Shown one piece after another: positions 53,321 through 64,000 of a stretch of 64,000 bases of DNA. Where the stretch lies: NCBI GenBank assembly GCA_948144175.1, contig CANXME010002132.1, positions 176,501 to 240,500 of the forward strand, in the 5' to 3' direction. Position 1 is the stretch's first letter, and each line of letters starts with the position of its first letter. This DNA is from Closterium sp. NIES-65. Its lineage: Eukaryota; Streptophyta; Zygnematophyceae; Desmidiales; Closteriaceae. Position numbers and translations under genes: made by a program. The notes under the pieces are model-generated. The model was not told the DNA's origin. It did not search any database and saw nothing but the letters and a program-made list of their open reading frames with translations.

Positions 53321-55818
53321 ATGGCCTCCCCTAGCGTTCTCACCTTTGACGCCGAGGGTCGGGCAGTTGACTTTGAGGTCTGGGTAGATGATCTGCAGCT
53401 TTTCGTGCAGTGCGATAGGGCAGACGGCCTCTCTCTGTTTGACCTCACTTCTGGTGCCTCTCCTGCCCCTGCTGCTGATGCTGACGCCACTGTTCGCTCA
53501 CAGTGGGCCACGCGCAATGCTGCTGCTCGCCTTGCTGTGCGGCGCCACTTACCGACCCCTGAGCGTGCACACTTTAGCCAGTACAAGAGTGCTCAGACCT
53601 TGTACGACGCTGTAGTAGCATGCTACTCTTCCCCTGCCACTGCTGCACTGACCCGCCTCATGCTACCGTACCTCTTCCCTGACCTTGCTGCCTTTCCCAC
53701 TGTCGCTGACCTCATTACGCACCTCCGCACTAGCGACACTCGCTACTGCGTTGCGCTTCCTGCTGAGTTCTGCGCCAAGAACCCCCCCCCCATGTACCTC
53801 ACCCTCTACTACATAGTCACCCGGCTCCCTGACTCTCTCCGCGTAGTTAGGGACCACTTCCTCTCAGTTTGCCCCACCACTCTCACCGTTGACCTCCTCG
53901 AGAAGGCCCTCCTAGCGATAGAGAAGAGCATAGTCGCTGCAGGAGCCTCTCGTGGTGACCCTCGCACCCCCGTCTTTGAGGGGTGTTCTCCCTCCCCCCT
54001 CTTGCCCTCTGTTGCCTCTGCTGCTACGGCCGACCTCGTTGGTTTCGAGTCGGTCGGCGCTGCGTCTGCCCCGAGCGGGAGACGCCGCACCGGCAAGGGC
54101 AAGGGGGGCAAGGGCGCTAGAGGGGCTGGAGGGGGCGGTGGAGGTGGTGGTGGAGGCAGTGGAGGGAGTGGGGGTGGTGGTGGGAGTGGTGGCGGGAGGG
54201 GCGGCGGCGGCGGCAGCAGTGGAGGAGGCGGAGGCGGTGGAGGTGGCGGAGGGAGCGGAGGCGGCGGAGGTGGTGGAGGTGGAGGAGGCGGCGGAGGCGG
54301 CGGTGGCGGCGGCGGCGGCGGCAGTAGTGGAGCGGGTCGCGACTCTGCGCAGAGGAGTGGCTCAGGTGGTGGTCCGCGCCAGCAGCAGCGGAGTGGTGTG
54401 ACCCTGTCCCCTCAGCAGCTTTGTGAGTGGTACACTGCGCGTCAGCGCGGTGGGGGTTTTGGTCCCTGCGCTTACGTCCTCCGTTTCGGCGACCGCGCTG
54501 GTGAGCAGTGCGGAGGCCCGCACTCCACCCAGCGCTGCTTTGGTCGCCTGATGGACGCGTGGCGTCGCCAGTTCCCTGAGGCGTCAGAGATCCCTCGCTG
54601 GGGAGATCTGACTAAGGCCGGGGTTGCTATCTTTGATCTTGACTTTGATGCTATTCTTGCTGCCATGTATGCTGTTGATACTACTATTGAGGGTGCCTGT
54701 TACGTGTGTGTACCTCCTGACCCGGGCATTGAGGCCGCTGCTCTAGGTGCTGGTGAGGCTGCTGCTCTAGGTGCTAGTGCGTCTGCTGCCCCAGGTGCCA
54801 GTGCGTCTCCTGCCCCAGGTGCTGGTGAGTCTGCTCTCTCAGGTACTACGTCGGCTCAGGCCTTCCACACCTTCACCCTGGACTCGGGTGCGTCCCGCTC
54901 CTTCTTTCGAGACCGCACCACTCTTACGCCGCTCAGTCGGCCGGTTGCGGTCTCCCTGGCAGGGGGTCCTGTCCTTGCTAGCTTCTCCACTGTCCTACCG
55001 TGCCTGGCAGCCCCCTCTGGCACACTGTCTGGTCTCTACCTCCCCTCGTTCTCTACGAACTTGGTGAGTGGAGCGGAGCTACAGGATAGGGGGGTTGACC
55101 AGTTCACTCCTGCGAGTCAGCGAGTGACCCACTGCACGTGTGCTCGGACACGCCGACACTTGGCCACGTTCACCCGTCGGCCAAGGTCGAGCCAGTACAC
55201 CCTTACTACTGAGTCTCCTCCTGCTGCTGAGTCTGCCCAGGTAGCTGCGTCGAGTCAGGTGTTTGCCGCGGCGTCCAGGTCTGGTCCTGAGTCTGCCCCC
55301 TGCTCGTGTTGTCTGCTGTCCCACCAGACTCTCCTTTGGCACCACCGCCTTGGTCACCCCTCCTTGCCTCGTCTCCGAGGCATGGCCTCCCGTGTCCTTG
55401 TCTCTGGTCTCCCTAGGTCTCTCCCGCCCCTTCCTCCGGGGCCTGGCCCTACCGGCGTCCCCTGCGTCGAGGGGCGACAGCGCGCCGCCCCTCACTCCTT
55501 CGAGTTTCCTCCGACAGAGGCTCCGCTGCAGACTCTCTACATGGACGTGTGGGGCCCAGCCCGTGTCAGTGGGCAGGGGCGAGAGCGGTACTTTCTGCTG
55601 GTGGTTGACGACTACTCGCGTTACACCACAGTCTTCCTCTTGCGCAGCAAGGGTGACGTCACTGAGGTGTTGATCGACTGGATCCGCGCAGCTCGTCTCC
55701 AGCTCAGAGAGAGTTTCGGCTCGGACTTTCCTGTTCTGCGTCTGCACTCGGACAGAGGTTGGGAGTTTTCCTCCGCCGTCTGGGAGCCTTTTGTCGTGCA
55801 CAGGGCATCCGCCAGACC
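53321..55818 (+). CDS. Copia D gag-protease-integrase part of the polyprotein
   Basis: An open frame of about 832 residues before the Gypsy junction. It starts MASPSVLTFDAEGRAVDF, matching sister gag starts. The Gly-rich linker (residues ~265-340) is almost pure Gly with scattered Ser. The Cys/His cluster follows the pattern C-x13-C-x3-H-x4-C, the same as in the whole copy at 4454-10321. The protease motif is DSGAS. The integrase is incomplete in this copy because another element sits in it. Confidence 0.85.
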
Positions 55819-56010
55819 TTTCGATTGAGAATTCGATCCTGTGACACTTGGTATCAGAGCCAGGTTCTCACTCGACAACTCTCGGCTAAGCAGCGGTCGC
55901 GGAAAAAATCGCCTCGAAAAACCGCCGGGGGCGACCAATTCGACGCCGATTTCTGGTAAGTACCAGTTCCGCGCTTTTCGAATTAACCCCCTCGTGTGGT
56001 TTTTGAACAG

Positions 56011-56962
56011 GATGGGTTCGCCGGCGACCAACGACGTTACGCAGCAGCTCTTCGCGCAAATCGCCAAGATGGAAGCGGAGATGCGAGCGACGACTGAACG
56101 GCCGCGATTGGAGAACGAGCAGCTGCGAAACGAACTGCAGCGCGTTACGCGGCTCCTCTCGACCATGAACATTCCTGCTTCGACGACTTCGCAGCAGTCG
56201 CAGCGTCAGTTCGAGGTTCCGAAACTTCGCTCGCCGGAATCGTTCGACCCTAGCGATCGAAAATCCGACGTAAGGCGGTGGCTCGCGACGATGGAAATTT
56301 ATTTCGCGGCGATCGGATGTACGACAACGGAGTACGACGGCGAGAAAATTCGTCTCGCGACAACGTTGATGCGCGGTCCAGCTCTCGAGTGGCTCGGAAG
56401 CAACAGTAGCATTTTCCAGGGCGAAGCCACGTGGCAGCAGTTCCGGGCAGACCTTCTCAAACGTTTTGAGCCGATTAATTCCACTTATATTGCGCGCGAA
56501 AAATTACATCACCATAGGCAATACGGGAGTGTCGCGCAATACACGCAGCAGATGGAGGAATTTTATAATCGCATTCCCGACATTACCGAGGGCGAAAAAA
56601 TTCAGTCCTACATCGCGGGGCTGAAAACCGACATTCGGCGCCGGGTTGCAGCAGCGAATTGCAGCAGCTACAGCGAAATCGTATCGGCCGCGAAGCGTTT
56701 TGACTTGGTCAACTCCGGGACACGACGACCCCACGTCGTCGGATCACGACAAGGGGATCGCTCGGCTTCAACCACGTTCGCCGACCCCATGGAAGTCGAC
56801 AAATTCGACGCGAGTTCACGTCCTGCAAAAAACAAAACACTTTGCGAATTTTGCGGCGGAAACGGACATCGCATTGTCGACTGTTTTCACATGAAATCTG
56901 CATGTGCGGCATTCCGAGCTCGTGGGAGTGGCGAAACTAAAAACAAAAAGTCAAAAAACTGA
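56011..56962 (+). CDS. Chromovirus gag
   Basis: About 317 residues starting MGSPATNDVTQQLFAQI. An N-terminal coiled-coil-like stretch (residues 10-45, heptad-like MEAEMRATTERPRLENEQL) is followed by the retrotransposon gag core (WLATMEIYF, ALEWLG, FRADLLKRFEP, YIAREKL) and a single zinc knuckle before a Lys-rich tail. I chose the Met at 56011 over an upstream one because it opens the conserved gag region; the upstream part overlaps the primer-binding leader. Confidence 0.85.
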
Positions 56963-57066
56963 TCTCGCCAGTGATTGCGGATCGTGCTGGCGAGAAAAAA
57001 TAGATCCGAAAGCGTCAGCGCAATCTGGACCGAATCGAAATTGAAGGACAGCATTGGGCGCGAGAT

Positions 57067-60000
57067 TTGGAGAATCAAGGGCGAAATCCCAAGCCCCTTG
57101 ACCGAAATTTGTCAGAGGAATTCGCCGAGGAAAAGAAAACCTCCGCGAAAACAGACTCGACCAAGACGGGAACTCTCCAATTCGACCCCGGAAAAAAACA
57201 GAATTCGTTAAAGTTATCTTTCAAAGATGCTTTAATGAAGAGTGGCGTTTTTCGCGGGTCCGAAGCCATAAACAAATTCCGGGAAGAACTCCAGAGGAAG
57301 CAGACAATTAAAGAAGTGGTACCGGTGCCTACGGAGCTGGGGAAAAAATTAAGGAGTGTGGAAAGGAGTAGACCTTTTTACGGCGTCAACGTCCTCTCCC
57401 GGAACCAGCCCAAGACGACTCTCCACTCCCCAGGGAAGAAGTCTATGGAGCTGAAGCAGCTGAAGAGGCAGCTGGGAGTTCAAAAGAAGCTGCAGAAACT
57501 CCGAAAACCCCTCAAGGATGCATCCAGTGGATCGCAGGCGACGACCGGATCCGCCCCCTCAGGGTCAACTTGTACGGTTACTACCTCTACTCCTGGCATT
57601 GGAGAAGAGCCTTTCTCCACGCAGCCCAGGCCAGCTAGTTGTCCAGAAGAAAGCAGTGGAACCACGGTGTGTACTGAATATTGGGATGTACCCTATGATC
57701 CTATTAATGAGACTATTTTTGGGTACTCCGAGCAACGCTCACCACTCCTGCTCGAGGTGATCTGCAACGGACAGCGCCTCCAAGCACTCGTGGACAGCGG
57801 GGCGTCGCACAGCGTCTATGACAAAAAGGCAATCGATCGACTCGGAGGTGACATCAAGTCCTCAAGCTTCTCTGCAACAATGGTGGATGGCAGTAAGCTA
57901 CCTATCTACGGAAAAACACGGTTGCTACTCCAGATTGGACCCCTTCGATGGAAGCCTGCTCTCCCCGTCACAAATATCAAAGGACTCGACGTAATCTTCG
58001 GGAGAGACTTTCTTAAAAAGTTCAACCCCGAGATCAACTGGGTTAACCAGACGGCCAACATCAACAACAACGGGAGGAAAATCAGCCTTCCCAAATGGGA
58101 CGACACGGGAAATATTCCAGTCGAGACACTCGCACGCTTTGAAAAGGACGTCAAACGGACCACGGCGGGATTCATGGCGATAGTCAATGAGGCAGACAAC
58201 GGAGAGAAGCAGACGCAGGAACTTCCTCCAGCAGTCAAGAAAATTCTTGAAGAGTTCCAGGACGTTCTCCCCGACGATTTACCTGATCAACTACCGCCAT
58301 ACCGGACACATCAACACGAGATCGTAGAAGAGCCGGGGTCCAAGCCAACATTTCGAGCACCATACCGGCTGAGCCCGACAGAGCTTGCCGATATGAAAAA
58401 ACAAATAGAGTATCTCCTGGAGAAAGGGCTGATTCGACCTTCGACTTCGCCGTACGGAGCTCCAGTTCTCTTCACTCCGAAGCCAGACGGAAGTCTGCGA
58501 ATGTGCATCGACTACCGAGCCTTGAACAAGCAGACTGTAAAAAATAAATACCCGATACCACGGATCGACGACTTACTCGATCAACATCGCGGTGCTACGG
58601 TATTCTCCTAGCTCGACCTCAGATCGGGATACTGGCAAATTCGTATGGCGGACAACTCTATCCACAAAACCGCTTTTCGAACTCGGTACGGGTCATACGA
58701 GTATCTCGTGATGCCATTCGGACTCACTAACGCACCAGCCACATTTCAGGCAGAAATGAACCACATCCTTCGGCCCCTTCTGGACGAGTGCGTGGTGGTA
58801 TATTTGGACGATATCCTGATCTACTCGAAAGATATGAAGCAGCACGTTGAGCATCTACGACGGGTGTTTGAAATTCTTCGACGAGAACGCTTCTACGTGA
58901 AACTATCCAAGAGCGAGTTTGCGTTGAAAAAAGTCCAGTTCCTTGGACATATGGTGAGCGCTCAATGAGTTCACGTGGATCCTAAGAAGATCGAAGCAGT
59001 GCGAACGTGGAAGACCCCTGAGAACGTGAAGGAGTTACAACAGTTCCTTGGATTCGCCAACTACTACAACCGGTTCGTACCGAACTACGCCAAGATTGCC
59101 GCACCATTAACGAACCTGTTGAAGAAGAATACACCATATCAATGGGAGGCGAAGCACCAGGAAGCCGTGGAACAACTTAAAACCGCACTCACGTCCGCAC
59201 CTGTTCTTATCCTGCCAGACACTGAACTTGACTATGTCATCGAGGCCGATGCTAGCGATCAAGCAGTGGGCGCAGTACTCATGCAGGATCAAGGGAAGGG
59301 ACTACAACCCATTGCATACCTCAGTAAAAAACTTCACGGGGCAGAACTCAATTACCCCATCCATGACAAAGAGGCCCTCGCCATCGTCAACGCATTTAAG
59401 GCATGGAGGTGTTATCTCGAAGGAAGAAAAACGACTGTCTACACCGACCACTGCAGCCTCAAGTACCTGAAGACCCAACCAACACTCTCCAGGCGGCAGG
59501 TCCGGTGGATTGACTTTCTCGAAACCCACTTCCATTACGACATCGTGTATAAGCCGGGGCACAAGAACAAGGCAAACGCACTGAGTCGCCCTGCACACGT
59601 TGCCGCCTTACAAATCGATGGCATGAACCCACTTCTGAAGGGACTCTTCACGCATGGATACACCATCGACCCCGAAGTCTCTGTAGCAGAAAAGCGCCAT
59701 CTTCTACATTGGGATCAAGACATCGCATACCGCAAGGGCTCCACAAAAATATGGGTACCTAATTACCCTCCCTTACGCCAGTTACTGCTCGAAGAATATC
59801 ATGATGTTCTCTACGCGGGCCACTTCGGTAGTAACAAGACGCTTGCCGGTATTGCGAAGCATTATTATTGGCCCCACATGGCGGATGACGTACAAAAATT
59901 CGTCACCTCGTGCGACACATGCCAACGGATGAAGAGCAGCAAACAGAAGAAAGCAGGATTACTACAGCCTCTTCCAGTCCCTGAACAACCTTGGCAAGTG

Positions 60001-61068
60001 GTTAGCCTCGACTTCATCACCTATCCACCTACCAAAGCTGGTTACGACGCCATTCTAGTCGTCATCGACAAATTCTCCAAAATGGGACACTTCATTCCGA
60101 CACACACAACGGTTCGCGTCGAGGAGACAGCGCAAATATTCTTCCGCTACGTCATCTCACAACATGGCATTCCAACCACGCTGATCTCCGACAGAGACCC
60201 GAAATTCACGAGTAAATTCTGGAAGGAGCTCATGTCGCTCATGGGGACCAAACTCGCCATGTCATCAGCCTATCATCCCCAAACGGATGGTCAGACAGAG
60301 CGCCTCAACCAGATTGTCGAACAGCTTCTGCGAGCAGCATGTAAGGACGATATCTCTAAATGGGATGCACATCTGCCGGTTCTTGAGTTTGCGTACAACA
60401 ACGCCACGCACGCCACAACAGGGCAAACTCCTTTTTTCCTCTGTTACGGTCGCAACCCACTCACGCCTCAGAAACCAACAGTACCCGCCACGGTGCAACC
60501 CGCACATGACTTCATTTCCACTATGCACCAATTGTGGGAGCGCACGCATAAACGTCTTCTGACTATCCAGCAGCAACAAAAGAAGCTCGCTGATCGGAGT
60601 CGCAACGATCATTCCATCCAGATTGGCGATCAGGTGCTTCTGGATACACGCAATCTCGACATTAGCCATCTTCCGTCTAAGCTCCGACCTCGCTTCTGCG
60701 GACCTTTTCTCGTCGAGGCGCAGGTCACTCCAGTAACCTTCCGCTTGCGTTTACCAGCTACCTGGAGGATTCACAATGCCTTCCATGTTCAACTTCTCAA
60801 GCCCTATCGGGACCCAAACACGGTCTTCAAAGGTCGCCAGCCGCCACCGCCACTGCCAGTGATCGTTAATGGGGAGCCCGAGTACGAAGTCGAAGCCGTT
60901 CTGGCGCACCGACGACGACGTAGCGGCACCTTGGAGTTCTTGATTCGTTGGAAAGGCTATGATCCTTCCGAGGATACCTGGGTACCTGAACACGACATGG
61001 ATAACGCCCGCCGTCCTCTACAGGACTACCTTGTCAAGCAGGGTGTTACTTCTACCACCCAGCTTTGA
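57067..61068 (+). pseudogene. Chromovirus pol region (protease, RT, RNase H, integrase, chromodomain), broken
   Basis: Domains in order: a basic N-terminal linker, the aspartic protease near 57790, reverse transcriptase from about 58330 to 58970, RNase H (DYVIEADASDQAVGAVL, TDHCSLKYL), zinc-binding and catalytic integrase parts (HHCC near 59880-59930; DFITYPPTKAGYDAILVVID; HPQTDGQTERLNQ), and a chromodomain at the C-terminus. Chromodomains direct chromovirus integration to particular chromatin marks (known for the family). The frame is interrupted about twice, so this copy is a fossil, although most domains are well preserved. Confidence 0.85.
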
Positions 61069-61078
61069 GGGGGGGAAG

Positions 61079-61480
61079 TGTGAGAGGACGTCCCCGTTAT
61101 AATATTTTCTCACTATTATATTTTTCCGTTATCCCATTCTCCCTTTTCTCCTCTTTATTTTGGTCTTTATCTCATCTCAATCGGCCTACTATTCTATTTT
61201 CTAGAGCCTTCTATTTATTTCTCTTATTTCCTACTTTTCCCACCGACATACCTATTATACGGCACCGACAGCGCCGACAGTGGTGTATACGGTGTAATCT
61301 GGGCGTAATCCCAAGTGCCAATAGACTTGCGTGCTTATGCGCACTTGTGATTGTAGTATCGGGAAGGGTGTGTTCCCGAAGGTTCGTTTTATCTCGTTTA
61401 TCCTTGTACTTTCCGAGTATAAATAGGCCTTGTATTCAGTTTTAGTGACAAGTTTCGATTGAGAATTCGATCCAGTGACA
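61079..61480 (+). repeat. Chromovirus LTR, plus orientation (402 bp)
   Basis: Runs TGTGAGAGGACGTCCCCG... to ...GATCCAGTGACA. A TATAAATA box lies at 61418-61425, about 55 bp before the LTR end, which places transcription start near the end of the LTR. Confidence 0.9.
61418..61425 (+). promoter_or_regulatory. TATA box in the chromovirus LTR
   Basis: Perfect TATAAATA in AT-richer context. The inverted partner LTR carries the related TATAAATA (minus strand) near 61708-61715. Confidence 0.65.
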
Positions 61481-61652
61481 CTTGGTAATCAGAGCCGTTC
61501 TCACTCGACAACTCTCGGCTAAGCAGCGGTCGCAGAAAAAATCGCCTCGAAAAACCGCCGGGGGCGACCAATTCGACACCGGTCGAGGCGATTTTTTCCG
61601 CGTCCGCTGCTTAGCCGAGAGTCGTCGAGTGAGAACGGCTCTGATTACCAAG
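61481..61652. other. Head-to-head chromovirus leaders forming the centre of a palindrome
   Basis: 61481-61552 is the start of a chromovirus leader in plus sense (primer-site-like TTGGTAATCAGAGCC). 61583-61652 is the same leader in minus sense. The 30 bp between them (61553-61582) have no inverted partner. Confidence 0.88.
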
Positions 61653-62054
61653 TGTCACAGGATCGAATTCTCAATCGAAACTTGTCACTAAAACTGAATA
61701 CAAGGCCTATTTATACTCAGAAAGTACAAGGATAAACGAGATGAAACGAACCTTCGGGAACACACCCTTCCCGATACTACAATCACAAGTGCGCATAAGC
61801 ACGCAAGTCTATTGGCACTTGGGATTACGCCCAGATTACACCGTATACACCACTGTCGGTGCTGTCGGTGCCGTATAATAGGTATGTCGGTGGGAAAAGT
61901 AGGAAATAAGAGAAATAAATAGAAGGCTCTAGAAAATAGAATAGTAGGCCGATTGATATGAGATAAAGACCAAAATAAAGAGGAGAAAAGGGAGAATGGG
62001 ATAACGGAAAAATATAATAGTGAGAAAATATTATAACGGGGACGTCCTCTCACA
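61653..62054 (-). repeat. Chromovirus LTR, minus orientation (402 bp)
   Basis: Same length as, and nearly identical to, 61079-61480 in inverted orientation. Confidence 0.9.
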
Positions 62055-64000
62055 CTTCCCCCCCTCAAAGCTGGGTGGTAGAAGTAACACCCTGCTTGAC
62101 AAGGTAGTCCTGTAGAGGACGGCGGGCGTTATCCATGTCGTGTTCAGGTACCCAGGTATCCTCGGAAGGATCATAGCCTTTCCAACGAATCAAGAACTCC
62201 AAGGTGCCGCTACGTCGTCATCGGTGCGCCAGAACGGCTTCGACTTCGTACTCGGGTTCCCCATTAACGATCACTGGCAGTGGCGGCGGCGGCTGGCGAC
62301 CTTTGAAGACCGTGTTTGGGTCCCGATAGGGCTTGAGAAGTTGAACATGGAAGGCATTGTGAATCCTCCAGGTAGCTGGTAAACGCAAGCGGAAGGTTAC
62401 TGGAGTGACCTGCGCCTCGACGAGAAAAGGTCCGCAGAAGCGAGGTCGGAGCTTAGACGGAAGATGGCTAATGTCGAGATTGCGTGTATCCAGAAGCACC
62501 TGATCGCCAATCTGGATGGAATGATCGTTGCGACTCCGATCAGCGAGCTTCTTTTGTTGCTGCTGGATAGTCAGAAGACGTTTATGCGTGCGCTCCCACA
62601 ATTGGTGCATAGTGGAAATGAAGTCATGTGCGGGTTGCACCGTGGCGGGTACTGTTGGTTTCTGAGGCGTGAGTGGGTTGCGACCGTAACAGAGGAAAAA
62701 AGGAGTTTGCCCTGTTGCGGCGTGCGTGGCGTTGTTGTACGCAAACTCGAGAACCGGCAGATGTGCATCCCATTTAGAGATATCGTCCTTACACGCTGCT
62801 CGCAGAAGCTGTTCGACAATCTGGTTGAGGCGCTCTGTCTGACCATCCGTTTGGGGATGATAGGCTGATGACATGGCGAGTTTGGTCCCCATGAGCGACA
62901 TGAGCTCCTTCCAGAATTTACTCGTGAATTTCGGGTCTCTGTCGGAGATCAGCGTGGTTGGAATGCCATGTTGTGAGATGACGTAGCGGAAGAATATTTG
63001 CGCTGTCTCCTCGACGCGAGCCGTTGTGTGTGTCGGAATGAAGTGTCCCATTTTGGAGAATTTGTCGATGACGACTAGAATGGCGTCGTAACCAGCTTTG
63101 GTAGGTGGATAGGTGATGAAGTCGAGGCTAACCACTTGCCAAGGCTGTTCAGGGACTGGAAGAGGCTGTAGTAATCCTGCTTTCTTCTGTTTGCTGCTCT
63201 TCATCCGTTGGCATGTGTCGCACGAGGTGACGAATTTTTGTACGTCATCCGCCATGTGGGGCCAATAATAATGCTTCGCAATACCGGCAAGCGTCTTGTT
63301 ACTACCGAAGTGGCCCGCGTAGAGAACATCATGATATTCTTCGAGCAGTAACTGGCGTAAGGGAGGGTAATTAGGTACCCATATTTTTGTGGAGCCCTTG
63401 CGGTATGCGATGTCTTGATCCCAATGTAGAAGATGGCGCTTTTCTGCTACAGAGACTTCGGGGTCGATGGTGTATCCATGCGTGAAGAGTCCCTTCAGAA
63501 GTGGGTTCATGCCATCGATTTGTAAGGCGGCAACGTGTGCAGGGCGACTCAGTGCGTCTGCCTTGTTCTTGTGCCCCGGCTTATACACGATGTCGTAATG
63601 GAAGTGGGTTTCGAGAAAGTCAATCCACCGGACCTGCCGCCTGGAGAGTGTTGGTTGGGTCTTCAGGTACTTGAGGCTGCAGTGGTCGGTGTAGACAGTC
63701 GTTTTTCTTCCTTCGAGATAACACCTCCATGCCTTAAATGCGTTGACGATGGCGAGGGCCTCTTTGTCATGGATGGGGTAATTGAGTTCTGCCCCGTGAA
63801 GTTTTTTACTGAGGTATGCAATGGGTTGTAGTCCCTTCCCTTGATCCTGCATGAGTACTGCGCCCACTGCTTGATCGCTAGCATCGGCCTCGATGACATA
63901 GTCAAGTTCAGTGTCTGGCAGGATAAGAACAGGTGCGGACGTGAGTGCGGTTTTAAGTTGTTCCACGGCTTCCTGGTGCTTCGCCTCCCATTGATATGGT
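61653..64000 (-). mobile_element. Second Gypsy chromovirus, minus orientation, runs off the right edge
   Basis: A 402-bp LTR at 61653-62054 and then, reading leftward from the window end, RNase H (63960-63540), integrase (63340-62630) and chromodomain (62255-62140). It is nearly identical to the plus-strand copy but with scattered substitutions, and the part in the window has at most one break. The element's 5' half lies beyond the right edge. Confidence 0.9.

Larger units (their letters stand above)
52156..55818 (+). mobile_element. Copia D: short-LTR Copia, 5' part, cut by a chromovirus
   Basis: The 133-bp 5' LTR (52156-52288: TGTCAGAACATTATAGC... to ...CATTCTTAACA) is followed by primer site TGGTATAGAGCTGG. 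A minisatellite leader (52390-53250) and an open gag-pol frame from 53321 follow. Parts: gag 53321-54060, Gly-rich linker 54115-54335, Cys/His cluster 54465-54540, protease DSGASRSFF near 54890, GAG-pre-integrase HHRLGHPSLPRL near 55340, first half of integrase 55540-55815. A Gypsy element then takes over within the integrase. The rest of Copia D is not seen in the window. D itself lies inside Copia B. Confidence 0.88.
55819..61480 (+). mobile_element. Gypsy chromovirus, plus orientation
   Basis: Ty3/Gypsy element with a C-terminal chromodomain. The left end holds only the last ~27 bp of an LTR (TCGATTGAGAATTCGATCC...), then primer site TGGTATCAGAGCC at 55851. Parts: gag 56011-56962 with CX2CX4HX4C knuckle CEFCGGNGHRIVDC near 56845; protease LVDSGASHS near 57790; reverse transcriptase 58330-58970 with YLDD near 58802; RNase H 59220-59590; integrase 59790-60500; chromodomain 60880-61000 (LIRWKGYDPSEDTWVPE). 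A polypurine tract GAGGGGGGGAAG precedes the 402-bp LTR at 61079-61480. A few breaks interrupt pol. After the LTR the leader sequence begins again (61481-61552), as if a second element started there. Confidence 0.9.
59133..64000. repeat. Large inverted repeat (palindrome), arms at least 2.4 kb
   Basis: Position x in the left arm pairs with about 123133 minus x in the right arm. For example 61081 pairs with 62052, and 59133 with 64000. Near the centre the sum is 123135, so there is only a ~2-bp net length difference. The arms contain the 3' pol, LTR and leader of the two chromovirus copies. The right arm is cut by the window end, so the true length is unknown. Confidence 0.92.

Noticed and set aside
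59133-64000. Palindrome as a sequencing fold-back artefact
   Set aside because: The two arms differ at scattered single positions and by a small net length change, which a fold-back of one molecule would not show. Not fully excluded without spanning reads.

Overview
This is a GC-rich nuclear window from a green-lineage eukaryote with spliced genes. I favour a streptophyte alga such as a zygnematophyte, but that is inference. The reasons are plant-type Copia and chromovirus LTR elements with initiator-Met-tRNA-type primer sites, and two kinases of the CDPK/PEPRK superfamily, which is mainly found in green plants.

Left third (1-21.4 kb) is a transposon nest. A Copia fragment runs off the left edge. 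Next comes a 500-bp hAT MITE with perfect 8-bp target repeats. A larger hAT element (3691-19901) has termini matching the MITE. It carries a BED/TTF-type transposase gene and is split by two Copia insertions, each with clean 5-bp target repeats: 4120-10935, which looks whole with identical LTRs, and 13063-18463, which is older and incomplete. A 1317-bp miniature LTR element (20110-21426) follows. It sits about 29 bp past the stop codon of the first host gene.

Middle (21.4-41.7 kb) is the host-gene island, with all three genes on the minus strand. They are an 873-residue disordered polyQ protein (21456-24077) and two tandem paralogous protein kinases (26071-30281 and 32314-40581). I could resolve both kinases into exons by splice sites, giving 1101 and 1412 residues. 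Each has a huge low-complexity N-terminus and a complete CDPK-like kinase domain, and each stops right after the domain without EF hands. The standout feature is the second kinase's introns. They are filled with partial copies of the gene's own exon ends, including splice sites, and some of these have expanded into 68-bp and 91-bp minisatellites.

Right third (41.7-64 kb) is a second nest. Copia B was invaded by Copia C (42694-49759) and by Copia D (52156-55818), and D is cut by a Gypsy chromovirus (55819-61480). A second, nearly identical chromovirus follows in opposite orientation, making a palindrome with arms of at least 2.4 kb around a ~30-bp spacer at 61.57 kb.

Four of the Copia copies with ~130-bp LTRs share a lineage style: very short LTRs, leaders made of GC-rich minisatellite, and Gly-rich and Pro/Gly/Ala-rich linkers in the polyprotein. 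No tRNA, rRNA or CRISPR was seen.
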